A stretch of DNA of 33,650 nucleotides from Clostridia bacterium (GCA_017472255.1 JAFUQU010000025.1:1-33650); one strand, 5' to 3'; counted from the first letter of the stretch, positions 1-7,956 are shown. Numbers and translations: made by a program. The notes: generated from the letters alone by a model not told the origin.

Positions 1-134
1 CCTTGCCGCCCCCTCCTTGTGCCATCTCTCCCTCTGCCATCCAAACCTTGCCGCCCCCTCCTTGTGCCATCTCTCCCTCTGTCATCCAAACCTTGCCGCA
101 CCCCCTTGTGCCATCTCTCCCTCTATCATCCCCC
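1..134. repeat. 45-bp tandem repeat, about three copies
   Basis: A C-rich unit beginning CCTTGCCGCCCCCTCC is repeated at 1-45 and 46-90 with one substitution. A third copy at 91-134 is two bases shorter and more diverged. The unit is a multiple of three. On the minus strand the two intact copies stay open as a 15-residue repeat rich in Gly, Met and Glu, but the shortened third copy breaks the frame. The array meets the window edge, so its full extent and coding status are unknown. Confidence 0.8.
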
Positions 135-163
135 CAACCGCCCCCGCATTTCTCCGCGCCCCC

Positions 164-192
164 TTGATTTTTCCCGCAACCTATGGTATAAT
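164..192 (+). promoter_or_regulatory. Sigma-A promoter for the 222-1397 gene
   Basis: TTGATT (164-169) and TATAAT (187-192) are separated by 17 bp. The -10 box ends 29 bp before the ATG at 222. Confidence 0.7.
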
Positions 193-221
193 AAAACCAC
201 AAACCAATTGGGGGCTTCACA

Positions 222-1397
222 ATGGAAAAGAAAACATACAAAGCCGGATTTCTCGTTCATTTTCTGAACGTCTGGAAATACACGATCATATTCTCCTTTA
301 TCTGGTCGCTGCTCAGCATCTTCCTGTTTGACAGCTTTGAAGGCGGACTGCTGTCGAACCTAATCTGGATTTGCGTGATCTGCTGGGAGGTTTACCGCGC
401 GGTGACGGTTACGGTGACGGTGGAGGGCGTGTCCATCGCGCAGTTCGGGCGTGCGGCGGGGTCTTATCGCTACGAGCAGTATTATTTCTCCGCAGACAAT
501 TCCAAGCGCCGACTGAAAATCGAAGCGCGCGCCTCGGGACAGAGCGTGACGGTGAACTGCGCCGTTCTCCCATCGAAGCTGTTCGGCGAGATGATGAAGC
601 TGATTGAACAGCGGCAGACCGCGTATTTCCTCCATCGCCGGGCAGGCGATGGCGGCTATACATCGTCCCCGACGAAATCGAAGACGGCGGCGGAGTACAG
701 CGCGAACAATCCATATTCCAAAAATTACAAAGGTCGTCCGGCTCCTGTCAAAACGGAGCCTGCACCCGCAGCAGCCGCAGTAACGGCAATGCCCGAATCG
801 CCGAAGATCGAATCGCCGAAGGTTGAGCTGCCCCGCGTTGAACCGCCCGCCCCGGTGCAGGTTCCCCCAAAGCCCCAGCCCAAGAAGCACGGTCACGGTG
901 AGGATTTTGACAAAATCACGTTCCGCTATCCAAAGCGGGACATTCAGGAAAAGGCAGAGCGGACGGCGGTTCTGCGGGTGCTGTGGATTCTGCTGGCGGG
1001 AGTATTGTTCTACCTGCTGTTTTTGGCGACGCCTTTTGCGGCGGGATGGCTGGTTCCGGCGGCACTGGGGACGGCGCTTATCTGCGTGGTGCTGATCGCG
1101 TGGGTGCTGATTTCGGCGTCGGGCGCGGGCGGGCAGCTGTTTTCGAAGCTGGAGGTGGCGGAGAGTATGCTGATTATCGACAACGTGCGCTATCGCTGGT
1201 CGGGCATGAGCGGCATGACGCTGACGCCCCCCTCGAAGCGTGACGGAAGCCGCCGCATCCGTTTTACATACGACGGAAAGCAGCGTATTTTCAACGTCGG
1301 CCCCTGCCACAAACGGGCTGAAGACGATCGATATTTCAACCGATACCGCGAGCTGGCGGAAGCGCTGCGGGAAAAGGGCTTTGGGTATGAGGGATAG
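222..1397 (+). CDS. Unknown membrane protein with Pro-rich linker
   Basis: The 391-residue product is not recognised. Two hydrophobic segments lie at about residues 22-60. A soluble region follows, then an Ala/Pro/Glu-rich low-complexity linker at about 165-235, and a second pair of hydrophobic segments at about 253-300. The C-terminal part is soluble. The layout suggests two membrane hairpins, each followed by a cytoplasmic beta-rich domain, resembling YcxB-like or PH-like membrane proteins, but no diagnostic motif is visible. A promoter lies just upstream. The next gene starts 5 bp after the stop, so co-transcription with the methylase is likely. Confidence 0.7.
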   Translation: MEKKTYKAGFLVHFLNVWKYTIIFSFIWSLLSIFLFDSFEGGLLSNLIWICVICWEVYRAVTVTVTVEGVSIAQFGRAAGSYRYEQYYFSADNSKRRLKIEARASGQSVTVNCAVLPSKLFGEMMKLIEQRQTAYFLHRRAGDGGYTSSPTKSKTAAEYSANNPYSKNYKGRPAPVKTEPAPAAAAVTAMPESPKIESPKVELPRVEPPAPVQVPPKPQPKKHGHGEDFDKITFRYPKRDIQEKAERTAVLRVLWILLAGVLFYLLFLATPFAAGWLVPAALGTALICVVLIAWVLISASGAGGQLFSKLEVAESMLIIDNVRYRWSGMSGMTLTPPSKRDGSRRIRFTYDGKQRIFNVGPCHKRAEDDRYFNRYRELAEALREKGFGYEG

Positions 1398-1402
1398 TAC
1401 AA

Positions 1403-2284
1403 ATGCTGATCAAGCCAACCTTTTTTGACGAATTCCAATGCGCCGCGTCCGCTTGCGGGGACACCTGCTGCATCGGGTGGGAAATCGGTCTGGACGAGGA
1501 CACGGCGGCGCGCTATCAAAGGATTCCCGACATTGCGTTCCGGTTAATTCGGCGGGAAGACGAGACGCTGCTCTGTGAGGAAGGGAAGCGCTGTCCGTTT
1601 CTGCGGTGTGATGGGCTGTGCGAGCTGATCCGGCGCTATGGAGAGGACATTCTCTGCGACATCTGCCGGGAGCATCCGCGCTTTTACGTCTGGGCGGAGG
1701 GCGTGACCGAGGCGGGGCTGGGGCTGTGCTGCGAGGAAGCGGCGCGGCTTTGGCTGTCGGAGACGCCTGTAACCTTTGTTTGTGAGGATGATGGTGAGGA
1801 GCCGTCTGATCAAACGCTGCTCGTGGAACAGTTTTCTATCATTGCCGCGCTTTCGGATGAATCCCGCCCGCTGGGGGAACGTCTGGCGGCGCTTTTAGGC
1901 GGCGGAACCGCGTTCCCGGGTGAATTGTTCGAGTCTCTGCGCGCCGAATACGCGGGGCTGGAGTACATGAATGCACGCTTTCCCGGATGCTTCAATGAAC
2001 CGATTCCGGTTTGCGGGGACTGCGCGTGGGCGAATCTGGCGGTGTATTTTGTCTACCGCTATTATCTGTCCGACGAGGACGGCATGACGCCGGAGCTGGC
2101 GGTACGGTTCGCGGCGGTATCGTTGGTGATGATACGTGCGCTTGGCGGTGAGTCTGCCATGGCGGCAAAGGATTATTCCAAGGAAATCGAATACGATCCG
2201 GACAATGTGGCAAAACTCTGCGCGTATCTGGCGAAAATCGACCCCGCTGCGCTGTCGGTGCTTGTCCGGCGGATATTTATATAA
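1403..2284 (+). CDS. FliB-like lysine N-methylase
   Basis: This 293-residue protein shows the cysteine pattern of the FliB family, which methylates flagellin lysines in flagellated bacteria and is also found in many non-flagellated Firmicutes. Visible features are an N-terminal F-x-C-x4-C-x3-CC cluster (about residues 11-22), CPFL with a nearby C in DGLCELI, and LCDICREHPR, which is typical of a metal- or Fe-S-binding region. No flagellar gene is present in the window, so the substrate is unknown. It starts 5 bp after the upstream stop and is followed 12 bp later by thpR. Confidence 0.82.
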   Translation: MLIKPTFFDEFQCAASACGDTCCIGWEIGLDEDTAARYQRIPDIAFRLIRREDETLLCEEGKRCPFLRCDGLCELIRRYGEDILCDICREHPRFYVWAEGVTEAGLGLCCEEAARLWLSETPVTFVCEDDGEEPSDQTLLVEQFSIIAALSDESRPLGERLAALLGGGTAFPGELFESLRAEYAGLEYMNARFPGCFNEPIPVCGDCAWANLAVYFVYRYYLSDEDGMTPELAVRFAAVSLVMIRALGGESAMAAKDYSKEIEYDPDNVAKLCAYLAKIDPAALSVLVRRIFI

Positions 2285-2296
2285 GGAAGGAAAGTT

Positions 2297-2788
2297 ATGC
2301 GCCTGTTCATCGCAATCCAGTTCGACCCGCCCACAATCCGCTGCCTGACCGACGTGCAGCGGCAGATTCGCGCGGGAACGCTTACGATTCAGGAAAATCT
2401 TCACCTGACGCTGGTCTTTCTGGGCGAGGTGGAGGAATCGCGCATCCCGGCGGTCTGCCGCGCGATGGAGCGTTCCACCGTCCCGCCGTTCACGCTGCGA
2501 TTCGGCGGAAGCGGACGGTTCGGCGAAATCGTCTGGGCGGGCATAGAGCCGACCGCGCCGCTACTGACCCTCCAATCCGCGCTCACCGCCAACCTTGCCA
2601 CCGCCCGCTTTACGCTGGAATCGCGCGCCTACACGCCCCATGTCACCCTTGCCCGCAAATGCCGCGACGCCGTGCTGCCGGAGGTTCCGCCCTTCACGAT
2701 GAAGGCGCGCAGCTTCAGTCTGATGAAGTCCGAGCAGATCGGCGGAAGGCAGGTGTATACCGAGCTGTTCCGCACGGATTTGTGCTGA
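2297..2788 (+). CDS. thpR: RNA 2',3'-cyclic phosphodiesterase (2'-5' RNA ligase family)
   Basis: The product opens 2',3'-cyclic phosphates on RNA ends and belongs to the 2H phosphoesterase superfamily. Both catalytic HxTx motifs are present: HLTL at residues 36-39 and HVTL at 115-118. The N-terminus (MRLFIAIQF) is also typical. At 163 residues it is slightly short of the usual 175-190. An AAGGAAGGA ribosome binding site lies just before the ATG. It probably forms the end of a three-gene unit with the methylase and the membrane protein. Confidence 0.9.
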   Translation: MRLFIAIQFDPPTIRCLTDVQRQIRAGTLTIQENLHLTLVFLGEVEESRIPAVCRAMERSTVPPFTLRFGGSGRFGEIVWAGIEPTAPLLTLQSALTANLATARFTLESRAYTPHVTLARKCRDAVLPEVPPFTMKARSFSLMKSEQIGGRQVYTELFRTDLC

Positions 2789-2823
2789 ACAAAGCGGAAG
2801 GCAGGATTATTTTCAAAAATCTA

Positions 2824-2853
2824 TTGACTGAATCAGCCTGATTGTGGTATAAT
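2824..2853 (+). promoter_or_regulatory. Promoter of the TA-like pair
   Basis: TTGACT (2824-2829) and TATAAT (2848-2853) with an 18-bp spacer, followed by AAGGAGG at about 2885 and the ATG at 2900. Confidence 0.75.
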
Positions 2854-2899
2854 AAAATAGCGGTATCACCGCATATACTGATAAAAGGAGGTTTTGAAT

Positions 2900-3088
2900 A
2901 TGGCAACATCAAGTATTTTTACCGAGGTTCGCATCGACACCCCAGAACGGCTGGCTGCTTTTTCAAAGGCTCTTGCAAAAGCGGAAAAGGACGCAGAATT
3001 GCACCCTGCTGTATCAGCGGAAAAAGCACCGCTGACCGATATGGCGAAGCTGAGAAAAATCATGGCAAAAAGGATGACGGAAAAGTGA
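2900..3088 (+). CDS. Small antitoxin-like protein
   Basis: A 62-residue protein. The start ATG at 2900 is fixed by AAAAGGAGG eight bases upstream. It opens MATSSIFTEVRI, has a charged Ala/Lys/Glu-rich helical middle, and ends in an LTDMAKLRKIMAKR-type basic tail. Small proteins of this shape preceding GNAT acetyltransferases are common in clostridia and are read as antitoxins. The downstream GTG overlaps this stop (GTGA), indicating translational coupling. The antitoxin role is inferred from gene order and general resemblance, not from a diagnostic motif. Confidence 0.6.
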   Translation: MATSSIFTEVRIDTPERLAAFSKALAKAEKDAELHPAVSAEKAPLTDMAKLRKIMAKRMTEK

Positions 3089-3663
3089 GCTCTTACGAGA
3101 TTGTCAACATTTTTGATATGCTGGATATGATCGGAGAGGAATCGCTGCAAAGCGACCTCTCCTGTTTTTCGTGTGAAAAGAATATGGAAATCGAAAATTT
3201 CGTTCGCTTCAAAGCCATTGATTTCGCCAAAAGGAAATCGTCGATTACATACCTGGTTATTGATGAAGAAGGGAGTATTCTCGGCATTTTTACATTAACA
3301 CACAAGGTTATTTCTATTGTGTCCCCAAAGCTCGGAAAAAGTGCCGCAGATCGTTTGAAGCGTTATTCTCAGTATGACAGTGAGAATGATACTTATACAA
3401 TCTCCGCGTTCCTGATTGCGCAATTCGGCAAAAATTATGCTGTCACAGACAATCGGCTTTCCGGCAATGAACTGATGGATTGTGCGCTGGGGACGCTGAA
3501 ATCGATTCAGCGAAGCATAGGCGGCGGAGTGGTTTATCTTGAGTGCGAGGAAAACATACCGAAGCTGCGTGAATTTTATACCAATGAACACAATCGTTAT
3601 ATCGCGTTTGGGCGCAGAGAATCAACAGATGTGAATTATTTGCAGCTGTTTCGACTGCTATAG
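3085..3663 (+). CDS. GNAT-like acetyltransferase, possible toxin
   Basis: A 192-residue product, with the start taken as GTG 3085 because it overlaps the preceding stop. The pattern fits type II GNAT toxins: a CxxC-containing segment (SCFSCEKN), an A-x-DFAKRKSSITYLVID strand-helix, a beta strand ending ILGIFTLTHK, and a C-terminal region ending in a GRR/YLQLFRLL segment. TacT/AtaT-like toxins acetylate charged tRNAs. Whether this one does is unknown, and an alternative is an ordinary GNAT enzyme. Base composition is lower in GC than the neighbours, consistent with an acquired cassette. Confidence 0.6.
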   Translation: MSSYEIVNIFDMLDMIGEESLQSDLSCFSCEKNMEIENFVRFKAIDFAKRKSSITYLVIDEEGSILGIFTLTHKVISIVSPKLGKSAADRLKRYSQYDSENDTYTISAFLIAQFGKNYAVTDNRLSGNELMDCALGTLKSIQRSIGGGVVYLECEENIPKLREFYTNEHNRYIAFGRRESTDVNYLQLFRLL

Positions 3664-3685
3664 TTAAAAAATTTCCGAAAATCCC

Positions 3686-3714
3686 TTGACAAAAGCATGG
3701 TATTGTGCTATAAT
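3686..3714 (+). promoter_or_regulatory. Promoter of the ABC-F gene
   Basis: TTGACA (3686-3691), a 17-bp spacer and TATAAT (3709-3714) preceded by TGC, an extended -10. It lies about 190 bp before the ABC-F start, giving a long leader. Confidence 0.85.
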
Positions 3715-3901
3715 CAATACAACATTACATCCAAAGGTGGCGCAAAGATGCTGAATAAGTAATTTCTATCACGACGAGCGAACTCTCCATATAGCAAGGG
3801 GATAACTGTGTCGGGATACGGAATTGCTGTCGGTATCGCGCTTTTTTTGCGCCAAAATTTGGGCGCGCGAACTGTCCGTTCCCGGGAAAGGCTGTATTCA
3901 T
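3715..3901 (+). promoter_or_regulatory. ABC-F leader: four-codon ORF and possible attenuator
   Basis: A minimal ORF ATG-CTG-AAT-AAG-TAA (3748-3762, Met-Leu-Asn-Lys) follows an AAAGGTGG site. Downstream, CGGGATAC (3812-3819) can pair with GTATCGCG (3833-3840) with one mismatch. Seven Ts follow at 3842-3848, which looks like a weak intrinsic terminator. A second hairpin, GCGCC...GGCGC, lies just after the T run. Antibiotic-induced stalling on a short uORF controls several ABC-F resistance genes. Here the mechanism is inferred from layout. Confidence 0.55.
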
Positions 3902-5368
3902 ATGTCAATGATTGACGTATCCGGGCTGACCTTCGGCTACGAGGGAAGCACCGAAAATATTTTCGAAAACGTCTCCTTCCGGCTGGATACCGACTGGAAG
4001 CTGGGCTTCACCGGACGAAACGGACGGGGCAAAACCACCTTTATGAACCTTCTGCTGGGAAAATTCCCATATCAGGGTAAAATCACCGCGTCGGTGGATT
4101 TTGAATACTTCCCCTACGAGGTGAAGGACGCCAGCGCCTTCGCCATCGACGCCGCCCGGGAGGTCTACGATTTCGAGGACTGGGAGCTGATGCGGGAGCT
4201 GAACCGCCTGCGCGTGGATGAGGACGTCCTCTGGAGACCGTGGAACACCCTGTCCATGGGCGAGCGAACCAAGGTGCTGCTGGCGGTTCTCTTTCTCAAG
4301 CCGGGCAGCTTTCTGCTCATCGACGAGCCGACCAACCACCTGGACGCCGAAGCCCGGACGCTCACCGCTGCTTACCTGAACAGCAAGCGGGGGTTTATCC
4401 TTGTCAGCCACGACCGGGCGTTCCTCGACGCCTGTACCGATCACACGCTGTCCATCAACCGCGCCAGCATTGAGGTTACGGCGGGCAGCTTCTCGGTCTG
4501 GTACGAGAACAAGCTGCGGCAGGATGCCTTTGAGACGGCTCAAAATGACCGGCTGAAAAAGGAAATCGCCCGCCTGCGTGAAACCGCCCGGGAAAAAGCC
4601 TCATGGTCGGATAAAACCGAATCCTCAAAAATCGGCACCGGCTCATACGACCGGGGCTTCATCGGTCACAAGGCGCAGAAGATGATGTCCCGCGCCAAGG
4701 CCATCGAAAAACGCACCGAAGCGAAAATCGAGGAAAAATCCTCGCTTCTGAAAAATGTCGAGGAATATGAGGACCTGAAGCTCCACCCGCTGACCCATCA
4801 CGCGCCGCGGCTGGTCAGCTTTGACGGCGCGTCTCTCTGTTATGGCGATACCCCTGCCGTCACCGGGCTGAAGTTTGATATCACGCGGGGGGCGCGGGTC
4901 TGCCTGAGCGGCGCCAACGGCTGCGGAAAGAGCACCGTCATTAAGGCGATTCTCGGCGATCCCGCCGTCCGCGTGGAAGGGAAGGCATCCATCGCGTCGG
5001 GGCTGACGATTTCCTACGTGCCGCAGGACGTGAGCGGGCTGTCGGGAAGTCTGGAGGACTTCGAGTCGGCAAGCGGGGTGGACGTGGTGCTGTTCCGGGC
5101 GATTCTGCGCAAGCTGGATTTTTCCCGGGAAATGTTCACGCTGCCCATGGAAGCCTACTCCGCCGGGCAGAAAAAGAAAGCGGCGCTGGCGCGTTCCCTC
5201 GCCGGAAGCGCCCATCTCTACATCTGGGACGAGCCGTTGAACTATATCGACATCTACTCCCGGATGCAGATTGAGCGTCTTCTCGCCGACAGCGGCGCAA
5301 CCCTGCTTTTTGTCGAGCACGACCGCCGCTTCTGCGACGCCATCGCCACCGATGTGGTGAAGATGTGA
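3902..5368 (+). CDS. Lsa-type ABC-F ribosomal protection ATPase
   Basis: A 488-residue soluble protein with two ABC domains and no membrane segments. Walker A motifs are GRNGRGKTT (residues 38-46) and GANGCGKST (about 337). The signatures are LSMGERTK (about 117) and YSAGQKKK (about 419). DEPTNHLD and WDEPLNYID are the Walker B regions. The charged interdomain linker (about 205-300) contains the RDAFE/A-x-ND and TAREKA-x-WS features of the Lsa family. Such proteins dislodge lincosamides, streptogramin A and pleuromutilins from the ribosome. The start at 3902 (or ATG 3908) is chosen because family homology begins at IDVSGLTFGY. Resistance itself cannot be inferred from sequence alone. Confidence 0.88.
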   Translation: MSMIDVSGLTFGYEGSTENIFENVSFRLDTDWKLGFTGRNGRGKTTFMNLLLGKFPYQGKITASVDFEYFPYEVKDASAFAIDAAREVYDFEDWELMRELNRLRVDEDVLWRPWNTLSMGERTKVLLAVLFLKPGSFLLIDEPTNHLDAEARTLTAAYLNSKRGFILVSHDRAFLDACTDHTLSINRASIEVTAGSFSVWYENKLRQDAFETAQNDRLKKEIARLRETAREKASWSDKTESSKIGTGSYDRGFIGHKAQKMMSRAKAIEKRTEAKIEEKSSLLKNVEEYEDLKLHPLTHHAPRLVSFDGASLCYGDTPAVTGLKFDITRGARVCLSGANGCGKSTVIKAILGDPAVRVEGKASIASGLTISYVPQDVSGLSGSLEDFESASGVDVVLFRAILRKLDFSREMFTLPMEAYSAGQKKKAALARSLAGSAHLYIWDEPLNYIDIYSRMQIERLLADSGATLLFVEHDRRFCDAIATDVVKM

Positions 5369-5418
5369 GAAATTAACATTTTTCGTTTGATTGGATTTTA
5401 TAATAAAGGAGACACACC

Positions 5419-6018
5419 ATGCAAAATCTTGACAAAAACGGACTGACCGAGGATGAATACATCGCAAAATATGACCCGTCCCGCTATCCCCATCCGGCGC
5501 TGACCGCTGACCTCGCGCTGCTTTGCGGCGGCGAGCTGCTGATGATTCGGCGCGGCGGACATCCCTGCCTTGGAATGTGGGCGCTGCCGGGGGGATTCGT
5601 CAATCCCGACGAAACCGTTGAAACCGCCGCCGCCAGAGAGCTTGCCGAGGAAACCGGCGTTTCGGGCATTACGCCCACGCTGCTGGGGGTGTTCAGCCGA
5701 CCGGGACGCGACCGCCGGGGCTGGACGGCTTCCACGCTGTTCGGCGCGCGGGTGGAATTAAAGCCCGCCGCCCATGCCGCCGACGATGCCCGGGACGCCC
5801 GCTGGTTCGCCATCGACGGGAAGCGGGAAGGGGAGATTCTGCGCATTACGCTGGTATCGGGGGATGTGATTCTGCGCGCCGAGGTGGAAGCGGCGGCGCA
5901 CATTTCCTCCTTTGGCTGCGATTGGACGCTGACCACCCGTGCGTCGGAGGGCATCGCTTTCGACCACGCGGAGATGATCGCGCTGACTTTGCTGCGGGAT
6001 GTGAAATACTTTCATTAA
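5419..6018 (+). CDS. NUDIX hydrolase (ADP-ribose pyrophosphatase-like)
   Basis: A 199-residue NUDIX protein. The Nudix box is complete at about residues 57-79: G-x5-E-x7-RELAEETGV. A downstream PGRDRRGWT segment is the feature that places it near ADP-ribose pyrophosphatases, which cleave ADP-ribose to AMP and ribose-5-phosphate. Substrate choice remains inference. AAAGGAGA sits 10 bases before the ATG. A weak promoter (TTAACA 5374, TATAAT 5399, 19-bp spacer) lies just upstream. The C-terminal 60 residues extend beyond the core Nudix fold. Confidence 0.88.
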   Translation: MQNLDKNGLTEDEYIAKYDPSRYPHPALTADLALLCGGELLMIRRGGHPCLGMWALPGGFVNPDETVETAAARELAEETGVSGITPTLLGVFSRPGRDRRGWTASTLFGARVELKPAAHAADDARDARWFAIDGKREGEILRITLVSGDVILRAEVEAAAHISSFGCDWTLTTRASEGIAFDHAEMIALTLLRDVKYFH

Positions 6019-6069
6019 TTTTTACTGGTGCGACATCCTTTGACAAGATTATGAAAGGACGTTCCGTAA

Positions 6070-6216
6070 TGATTGAAGAAAAAGAACAAACACCGGTGAT
6101 CATTCTGCTGCTCAACGTGTTCGTCTTCCCGTCTATGCTGACGCGGACGGTGACGGAGGTCAGCTATGACACCTTCTTGAATTTGATCGACGAAGGTCAG
6201 CGCCTTCGGGCATAGC
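6070..6216 (+). pseudogene. ftsH 5' remnant (N-terminal fragment)
   Basis: This 48-codon ORF, preceded by GAAAGGAC, encodes a short acidic start, one hydrophobic segment (PVIILLLNVFVFPSML) and then VTEVSYDTFLNLIDEGQ. Together these are the N-terminal membrane anchor and the start of the extracytoplasmic domain of the FtsH protease. It ends at a TAG. Beyond it, translation through to about 6250 still looks FtsH-like (LRQNPHISFAA) with stop and frame damage. The AAA ATPase and zinc protease domains are absent. A partial duplication or deletion relic is likely; a short expressed membrane peptide is an alternative. Confidence 0.6.
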
Positions 6217-6269
6217 TGCGGCAGAATCCGCATATTTCCTTCGCCGCCCCATCGAAAGGAGCCTCCCCC

Positions 6270-7031
6270 ATGAAGCATCTTTTACAGAAAATTCTCGGCG
6301 CGGTCATATTGCTGGCAGGGCTTGTCTGCGTGTTCGGCGTCGTCGCGCAGCCGCCGGATACCTACAGCATGGCGGCGGATATGTACGACATCGACTTGAT
6401 TCTGTTCTGGTTTCCGCTGACCGCGCTGGCTTACGGCGTACTGCTGCCGTTCCTCAGCTTCGGCGACCTGCGCTGGGCGATTGCTGAATTTGCCGCTTTC
6501 GCCATCGCCGCGCCCATCAGCTGCCACGTGTACGACGTGACTTACCCGTGGCTGACGCTGATCTACGATATCATAGTGCTGGTTCCGGCGCTGGTAATCT
6601 GGCGCATCCAGTATCCGCGCCAGCCGAAGCCCATGCCGGACAAACCTCGCTTTCGGCTGAAACTGGCGGCGTTTATCCTGATGAATCTCAACTTCTGTCT
6701 GCTGTTCTTCATCCTGCCCAGCTTTCCCGACAGCGGCGGATTGGGCGGCTATTATATGCAGCTGCTGCTGATCGGCTATCCGCTGGGCGCCGTTTTTACC
6801 GGATTGCTCGGCGCGCTCATCAGCTTCGGCGACCGGTTTTATATGGCATCGGCGCTGGGAATTTTCGCCGTCTGTTCGCTGATTTCGGGCGGTGTGTACA
6901 CGGTCTATGAGCCGCCCTTCGCGCTGGTTTATACCGCCATCGCGCTGGCGGTCTGCCTGATCACCCGTTTTCTCCTTTACGCGGTGCGCCTTCTGTCGAA
7001 GCGGGAATGGAGGCACAAGCATGATGCCTGA
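6270..7031 (+). CDS. Unknown multi-pass membrane protein with internal duplication
   Basis: A 253-residue protein with about eight hydrophobic segments and no recognised family. Each half carries the same pattern: a polar loop, P-L-x-A-x3-G-x2 followed by (L/I)SFGD, then two helices with a tyrosine-rich turn. The SFGD motifs fall at about residues 66 and 190. This indicates an internal repeat of a four-helix unit joined by a basic, proline-rich loop (about 116-130). GAAAGGAGCC precedes the ATG. Its end overlaps the next gene by 11 bp, implying coupling with the nucleotidyltransferase. Confidence 0.75.
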   Translation: MKHLLQKILGAVILLAGLVCVFGVVAQPPDTYSMAADMYDIDLILFWFPLTALAYGVLLPFLSFGDLRWAIAEFAAFAIAAPISCHVYDVTYPWLTLIYDIIVLVPALVIWRIQYPRQPKPMPDKPRFRLKLAAFILMNLNFCLLFFILPSFPDSGGLGGYYMQLLLIGYPLGAVFTGLLGALISFGDRFYMASALGIFAVCSLISGGVYTVYEPPFALVYTAIALAVCLITRFLLYAVRLLSKREWRHKHDA

Positions 7032-7956
7032 GCATCTGCGGCGGCTGCTGGACGTCTATCTGCGCGTCATTCGTGAACGTTACGCTGCCGACGTGTCGCT
7101 TCTGCTGGTCTACGGTTCGGCGGTGAACGGCACCGCCGACGAACGCTCCGATCTGGACGTCCTCTGCATCCCGAAGACGCCGCGCGGCTGGGAACTGGCG
7201 CAGACTTTTTTGCTGGACGGCGTCGGGCAGGATATGTGGTGCGCCGACTGGACGGTGCTGGAGCGGATGGCGGATTTTGACGACACGCGGCTGTCGATTC
7301 TGCTGGATTCGCAGACCGCCTACATCGGCGCGGACGAGGATTTGGCGCGGCTGAACACGCTGCGTGCGCGTGCGCGGGCGATGCTGGCGGGAGCGCCGCT
7401 GTATGACAAGACCGCCGCCCATTTGGAACGGGCGGAAGCCTGCTATGGACGGCTGTGCATCCGTTTTGACTGGACGACGGCGGGAGAACTGCTTTCCGAG
7501 GCGGCGGACGCCTGGTGCATCCTGCACCGAACCTACCTGCGCTTCGGCATCAAGCGCCTGCCCCCCAAGCTGGCTTCGCTGACCGACGGCGATTTTATGC
7601 GAAACGCCGCGTCCCTTTTATCCGATCTGCGCGCCATGCTTCCGAAGCCGTCCCATAAGCCGACGCCCGGGCTTTACGAAGAACTGGCGTCCACATGGAA
7701 CAAGCTTCGCCGCGCCTGCGGGCAGGGGGATACGCCCTGCGCCCTGCTGGCGGCGTCGGGTCTGCAAAACGAGACGGGCGTCGATCTGCTGTCCGCCTTC
7801 AATCCGCGCGATCTGTCAAAGCTACGCGCCGCCGCCGATTCGACGGAAGCGGCGTATCTCGACACGCTGAACGCAAACAATATCCCGGTGAGACGATACA
7901 CATCTCTGGAAAAACTTGAACAATTTTATAATAAGGAAGGTAACAACCATGTTTGA
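7021..7956 (+). CDS. Nucleotidyltransferase-domain protein with helical C-terminus
   Basis: A 311-residue protein. Residues 27-50 carry the pol-beta-type nucleotidyltransferase signature, YGSAVNGTADERSDLDVL, with GS and the D-x-D metal ligands. A long helical region follows, resembling the HEPN-like C-terminus of aminoglycoside and MNT-type nucleotidyltransferases. The substrate (drug, protein or RNA end) cannot be read from sequence. It starts at ATGATG overlapping the membrane protein, and its last 8 bp overlap the TIM-barrel gene, whose AAGGAAGG ribosome site lies inside its 3' end. Confidence 0.78.
   Translation: MMPEHLRRLLDVYLRVIRERYAADVSLLLVYGSAVNGTADERSDLDVLCIPKTPRGWELAQTFLLDGVGQDMWCADWTVLERMADFDDTRLSILLDSQTAYIGADEDLARLNTLRARARAMLAGAPLYDKTAAHLERAEACYGRLCIRFDWTTAGELLSEAADAWCILHRTYLRFGIKRLPPKLASLTDGDFMRNAASLLSDLRAMLPKPSHKPTPGLYEELASTWNKLRRACGQGDTPCALLAASGLQNETGVDLLSAFNPRDLSKLRAAADSTEAAYLDTLNANNIPVRRYTSLEKLEQFYNKEGNNHV

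Noticed and set aside
1..134. CRISPR array
   Set aside because: The 45-bp units are directly adjacent with no spacers, and no cas gene is nearby.
360..1310. Minus-strand 316-codon open frame opposite the membrane protein
   Set aside because: Arg/His/Gln-rich translation with no fold-like pattern or ribosome site. It mirrors the codon bias of the plus-strand gene.
5369..5418. Strong promoter before the NUDIX gene
   Set aside because: TATAAT is good, but the best -35 (TTAACA) has a 19-bp spacer. It is mentioned as weak only.
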